A stretch of DNA of 64,000 nt from JAEWWD01 sp964440115. GTDB taxonomy: Bacteria; Bacillota; Clostridia; Christensenellales; CAG-138. Position 1 is the stretch's first letter, and each line of letters begins with the position of its first letter. The notes under the pieces were generated by a model. It saw only the letters and a list, made by a program, of their open reading frames with translations. It was not told the origin of the DNA and searched no databases. A program made the translations under genes and the position numbers. The DNA lies in NCBI GenBank assembly GCA_964440115.1, contig CAYTPV010000002.1, positions 124,001 through 188,000 of the forward strand. The letters run 5' to 3'. Positions 60,873 to 64,000 of the stretch are shown one piece after another.

Positions 60873-61421
60873 TTATTCTTGCTGCAAGAGCGGCTGAACG
60901 GCAAACCAATAGCTGATGCATTCCTCGTCCGATTCGTTTGAGAATGTGTGAGGAACATTGCCCGGAACAAACAACACATCACCCGGATGAGCAAGGCAGA
61001 CTTTATTGTTGATTTCCAACTTCAAAATACCTGAATAAATCAAAACAAAATTACCCTCGGGCAGGCCAAGCGAGTATTCAGGCGAGCGATTTCCTGGCTT
61101 AATAAATATTCGAATACATTTATAAGGCTTGTCTCCGCAAAGGACAAGATCAAATACCGTACCCGATTGCAATCGCAATACTTCATTGAAATCCGAGCTT
61201 TTTGCGTGAATATGCAGCTGCAATTTCTCTTCAGCAAGATAATCCTGAATCTGTGTGTGTAACACTTCGCATATTTTGTTCAAATTGACAAGCGTGGGGC
61301 TGGACACATTACGTTCTATGTTGCTTAAAAGACTTATGGAAATTCCCGTTTGCTCGGATAGATCTTTTAATGTCAGACCTTTCTTTTTCCGATCTTCCTT
61401 AAGCTTCTTGCCTACCTGCAT
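60873..61421 (-). CDS. XRE family regulator with cupin domain
   Basis: The 182-residue protein has an N-terminal XRE HTH (LKEDRKKKGLTLKDLSEQTGISISLLSNIERNVSSPTLVNLNKICEVL) and a C-terminal cupin (YSLGLPEGNFVLIYSGILKLEINNKVCLAHPGDVLFVPGNVPHTFSN). These sense small molecules and control adjacent catabolic genes. It is divergent from the amidohydrolase over a 194-bp region with three copies of a TTTTATTATTATAGAA-type motif. GGGGAAG precedes the ATG. Confidence 0.9.
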   Translation of the reverse strand: MQVGKKLKEDRKKKGLTLKDLSEQTGISISLLSNIERNVSSPTLVNLNKICEVLHTQIQDYLAEEKLQLHIHAKSSDFNEVLRLQSGTVFDLVLCGDKPYKCIRIFIKPGNRSPEYSLGLPEGNFVLIYSGILKLEINNKVCLAHPGDVLFVPGNVPHTFSNESDEECISYWFAVQPLLQQE

Positions 61422-61504
61422 TTGACTTCCCCCTTATTGTCATGACACAAGTGTATTCTTATTAAAAGCAAAGATCAAGTTCATCGAGTTTTTTTGCGAC
61501 CGAA

Positions 61505-61588
61505 TTTTATTATTGTAGAATAGTATTGACTTTCCCTTCAAAATTTTATTATTATAGAAGTATCGGTCCATATTCTAATATTATAAAA
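61505..61588. promoter_or_regulatory. Triple 16-bp operator-like motif with promoter
   Basis: TTTTATTATTGTAGAA (61505–61520), TTTTATTATTATAGAA (61544–61559) and, inverted, TTTTATAATATTAGAA (61588–61573). TTGACT (61526–61531) and TATTAT (61548–61553) place the second copy on the -10. Likely sites of the divergent XRE-cupin regulator. Confidence 0.55.
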
Positions 61589-61615
61589 CTATTTATCGCA
61601 TTCTGGAGGCATAAA

Positions 61616-63028
61616 ATGGTGAATATTGATCTTCTTGTGAGTAATGCAACTATTATTACCATGGATGAAAAGCGCAGTATATTGAACGACGCCGCAATAG
61701 CGGTAAAAGGTGATCAGATACTTGAAATAGGCAACACAGAGATTCTGTCCAAGAAGTATTGTGCAGCGAAAACCGTTGACGCAACGGATCAGTTTGTTTT
61801 TCCCGGAATGATTGACACGCACAATCATTTATTCCAAGTCTTGTTTAAGGGCATTGGGAAGGATCGCGGCCTCATAGGCTGGCTTTCGGAAGCCATCAAC
61901 AAGCCGTATTTTAACATTGATGAAGATGCGCTGTACCTTGCGGCGATGGCAGGCTGCATCGAGCATCTGAAATCGGGCTCTACGACAGTATTGGATTACC
62001 AATACTGCCATAGCCGCCCGATGATTAACGACATTATGATACAGGTATTTGAAGACCTTGGCATACGAGCGGTTCTTGGCCGCGGCTATACCAACTGCAA
62101 AGGCTTTACAATATACTCAGAATCCGATCATAAGGAAACACCGAAAGAATTCTTTGATGATGTGCGCCGTCTTTCAAAGAAACTCAAAGGGCATCCAACC
62201 ATCGATTTGGCGATTGCCCCGGGAATCAGCTGGGTGTTTGAAAAGGAACATTTCTCGGAATGCGCGCGCCTTGCAAAAGAACTCAATACCTTCACTACAA
62301 TTCACACGCTCGAGACTGAGGAAGATGATGCATTCAGCCGGGAGCACCACGGCATGTCGACTCTTGAAATGTTCGAGAAGACCGGCATACTCGATGCGCC
62401 GTTTTTAGCGGTACATTGCGCGCTCGTAACCAAGCAGGATATTGAACTGTTCAAAGCTCACGATGTCCGGATCTCCTATAACGCTATTTCGAACATGATA
62501 GTTGGCTATCAAACCATGCCGCTCAAGGATATGCTCGAAGCCGGCCTGACCGTAGGCATCGCCATGGATGGGGCGGCAAGCAACGACAACCAAAATATGC
62601 TGCAGGTACTGAAATTTTCACCTCTGTGGCAGAAAGCATTTTACCGCGATCCGAGCGTCATCCCGGCGACGAAGGTTATCGAAATGGCCACCATTGACGG
62701 CGCGAGAGCAATTTTCAAGGACGAACATCTCGGTTCGTTGGAAGTCGGTAAAAAGGCGGATTTCTTCTTATTTGATCCTAGATTCTGCAATACTGCCCCT
62801 GTTCTCGACCCTGTGGTAAGTATGGTGTACGGGGCATGCGAAAACAACATCAGCACGACTGTAGTGGGCGGCAGGATCGTTATGGAAAACGGTACCATTC
62901 CGCACATCGATGAACGGGATATTCTGAGCAGATTGCAAAGAAAATCTTATGAAATCAAGAAGCGTTCAGGCATAGAGAATAGCTTGTGGAATCAACCGAT
63001 TTGTGTTGGTCCATTCAAAAAAGTATAA
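61616..63028 (+). CDS. Atz/Trz-type amidohydrolase
   Basis: The 470-residue protein has the amidohydrolase metal pattern: GMIDTHNHLFQ (HxH), FTTIHTLETEED, AVHCALVTK and AMDGAASNDNQNML. This matches the chlorohydrolase/deaminase group (SAH/MTA deaminase, 8-oxoguanine and related deaminases), which remove amino groups from ring compounds using one metal ion. The ATG at 61616 has GGAGG upstream. The substrate is unknown. It heads a rightward unit with a flavoprotein. Confidence 0.85.
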   Translation: MVNIDLLVSNATIITMDEKRSILNDAAIAVKGDQILEIGNTEILSKKYCAAKTVDATDQFVFPGMIDTHNHLFQVLFKGIGKDRGLIGWLSEAINKPYFNIDEDALYLAAMAGCIEHLKSGSTTVLDYQYCHSRPMINDIMIQVFEDLGIRAVLGRGYTNCKGFTIYSESDHKETPKEFFDDVRRLSKKLKGHPTIDLAIAPGISWVFEKEHFSECARLAKELNTFTTIHTLETEEDDAFSREHHGMSTLEMFEKTGILDAPFLAVHCALVTKQDIELFKAHDVRISYNAISNMIVGYQTMPLKDMLEAGLTVGIAMDGAASNDNQNMLQVLKFSPLWQKAFYRDPSVIPATKVIEMATIDGARAIFKDEHLGSLEVGKKADFFLFDPRFCNTAPVLDPVVSMVYGACENNISTTVVGGRIVMENGTIPHIDERDILSRLQRKSYEIKKRSGIENSLWNQPICVGPFKKV

Positions 63029-63113
63029 ACGAAGACTGCAAGAAAGCAGTGGATGAACGCACGCTTGATAGAGCTATCATACAATTAGGAGCAGAGAAGG
63101 ATATTATAGAATA

Positions 63114-63668
63114 ATGAAAACATTGGTCATTTTCGGCGGAGCTCGAAAACGGGGGAAAACCATGCAAATGGTTGACTATTTCCTTGAAAGAATTGGAGGA
63201 GATCAGCAGCGGCTTGATTGTTATTCGCTCAAGATCAGCCCCTGTATGGACTGCCGCCGCTGCCAGACGCAGAATAATTGCGCCATTCGCGACGACATGC
63301 AGGAGTATTACAAATTGATAGATGAGGCGGATAATATTGTTTTCGCGTCTCCTATTTATTTCTATTCGACACCTGGGCCGATGAAGATATTCATTGATCG
63401 GCTTCAGTTATATTGGGCATCCTGCGTCAGAAATGACGGGGAACAATACTCTCGCAAAAAGGGAGCGATTTTGCTGAGCGCGGGAGCACCCGACTTGGAA
63501 AACCAATTTGGCGGTGCGTTGCTTGAGATCAGTGCCGTGTTTCATGAATTGAATGTCGAGAATGTCGGTACAATTCTGATGGGCAACGCCGACAGAACGG
63601 ATTTTTATGGCCGAAACGAAATACATGAGCAACTTGACCAAGCCGCCCAAAGAATGAAAGGGGTTTGA
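63114..63668 (+). CDS. Flavodoxin-fold NAD(P)H-dependent FMN protein with Cys cluster
   Basis: The 184-residue protein has the flavodoxin-like start LVIFGGARKRGKTMQMVD, SPCMDCRRCQTQNNCAIRDDM (CxxCxxC...C, as in iron-sulfur flavoproteins), and ASPIYFYSTPGPMKIFIDR for FMN binding. It probably binds FMN and a [4Fe-4S] cluster and passes electrons in anaerobic metabolism. It follows the amidohydrolase by 85 bp. AGAAGG is upstream of the ATG. Confidence 0.82.
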   Translation: MKTLVIFGGARKRGKTMQMVDYFLERIGGDQQRLDCYSLKISPCMDCRRCQTQNNCAIRDDMQEYYKLIDEADNIVFASPIYFYSTPGPMKIFIDRLQLYWASCVRNDGEQYSRKKGAILLSAGAPDLENQFGGALLEISAVFHELNVENVGTILMGNADRTDFYGRNEIHEQLDQAAQRMKGV

Positions 63669-63832
63669 GTACAAGCATATCGCAGGTATCGATAAAGATT
63701 GTACAACGACCTCTACTAGAATGCTGCCGGTACCGTTTAGCGGTATCCAGGGCGGCATTTCTTCAATACGCCTCATATGATATAATAAAAAATATTGTTT
63801 CCATACAAATCGGAGAGGACGAAACGGTTTTC

Positions 63833-63988
63833 ATGAGGCATGAGATGGATATTCGGCAAAACGTGCCAGTCAGAGTGCATGATATCATGCGTGCAATAGT
63901 GCTCTTTGTCAAACAAGGTACAGAACTTCATATTAGCGGCTGTGGCAAGCGTGAGAAGGCCGCTTTATGCCGCGAGGTGAATGTATGA
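63833..63988 (+). CDS. Possible small hypothetical protein
   Basis: A 51-residue frame (MRHEMDIRQNVPVRVHDIMRAIV...) with GGAGAGGA about 13 bases upstream, a long spacing, and an ATGA overlap with the next start. Not recognised. The overlap with a following gene supports it; no domain does. Confidence 0.4.
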   Translation: MRHEMDIRQNVPVRVHDIMRAIVLFVKQGTELHISGCGKREKAALCREVNV

Positions 63989-64000
63989 GCATGCCTGATA
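63985..64000 (+). CDS. Start of a gene cut by the window end
   Basis: An ATG at 63985 overlaps the previous stop (ATGA) and has GAGGTGA about eight bases upstream. Only five codons are visible (MSMPD), so no product can be named. Confidence 0.45.

Noticed and set aside
60596..60916. 107-residue frame after garK
   Set aside because: It runs through a strong terminator and into the 3' end of the XRE-cupin gene; listed only as a possible remnant.

Overview
The window looks like chromosome of an anaerobic, motile, fermentative Clostridia-type Firmicute. Reasons: a rex–adhE fermentation pair, strong GGAGG ribosome binding sites with frequent GTG/TTG starts, a methyl-accepting chemotaxis protein with a sigma-D-like -10, DegV pairs, and a holB–ricT pair as in Bacillus/Clostridium. 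No species can be named.

Layout. 1–19 kb is ordinary backbone: the end of an NlpC/P60 peptidase, a surface protein, a PadR/HAAS-type pair, a thioredoxin-like ferredoxin, adhE with a Rex operator, rex, an MCP, a GNAT, two DegV genes, an XRE membrane regulator, a uridine-kinase-like protein, tRNA-Asn, an Orn/Lys/Arg decarboxylase-family protein, a HAD phosphatase, holB, ricT and tRNA-Leu(GAG). Between padR and the ferredoxin gene lies about 430 bp packed with nested hairpins and no convincing gene.

19.2–40.0 kb is a genomic island inserted at the 3' end of tRNA-Leu and bounded by a 29-bp direct repeat (19235–19263 and 39988–40016). Its left end has a satellite- or phage-like control and replication layout: integrase and XRE repressor leftward; an AlpA-like protein, an initiator with internal 12-bp iterons and a DnaB helicase rightward; then a second iteron cluster. 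I see no capsid, tail or conjugation genes. The rest is a leftward defence cargo of eight genes: sigma-70 factor, RecQ-like helicase, NERD–UvrD-like helicase, an ADP-ribosylglycohydrolase–HsdM fusion, a second HsdM, HsdS, HsdR and a zinc metallopeptidase. The ADP-ribosylhydrolase–methylase fusion inside a two-HsdM type I locus, preceded by the sigma/RecQ/NERD trio, is the best candidate here for an undescribed system.

40.4–60.6 kb is a catabolic region for a sugar acid or similar carbon source: HpcH/HpaI aldolase, KDG-kinase-like PfkB, tartronate semialdehyde reductase-like enzyme, hydroxypyruvate reductase-like dehydrogenases, glycerate kinase, split transketolase, several SDRs, a zinc alcohol dehydrogenase, a TIM-barrel isomerase, AraC and GntR regulators and a complete Liv-type ABC transporter. 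Aldolase, reductase and glycerate kinase together could form a route to 2-phosphoglycerate; the first (dehydratase) step is not in the window, so the growth substrate is unknown. 60.8–64 kb starts another unit: an XRE–cupin regulator divergent from an Atz/Trz-type amidohydrolase and an iron-sulfur-type flavoprotein.
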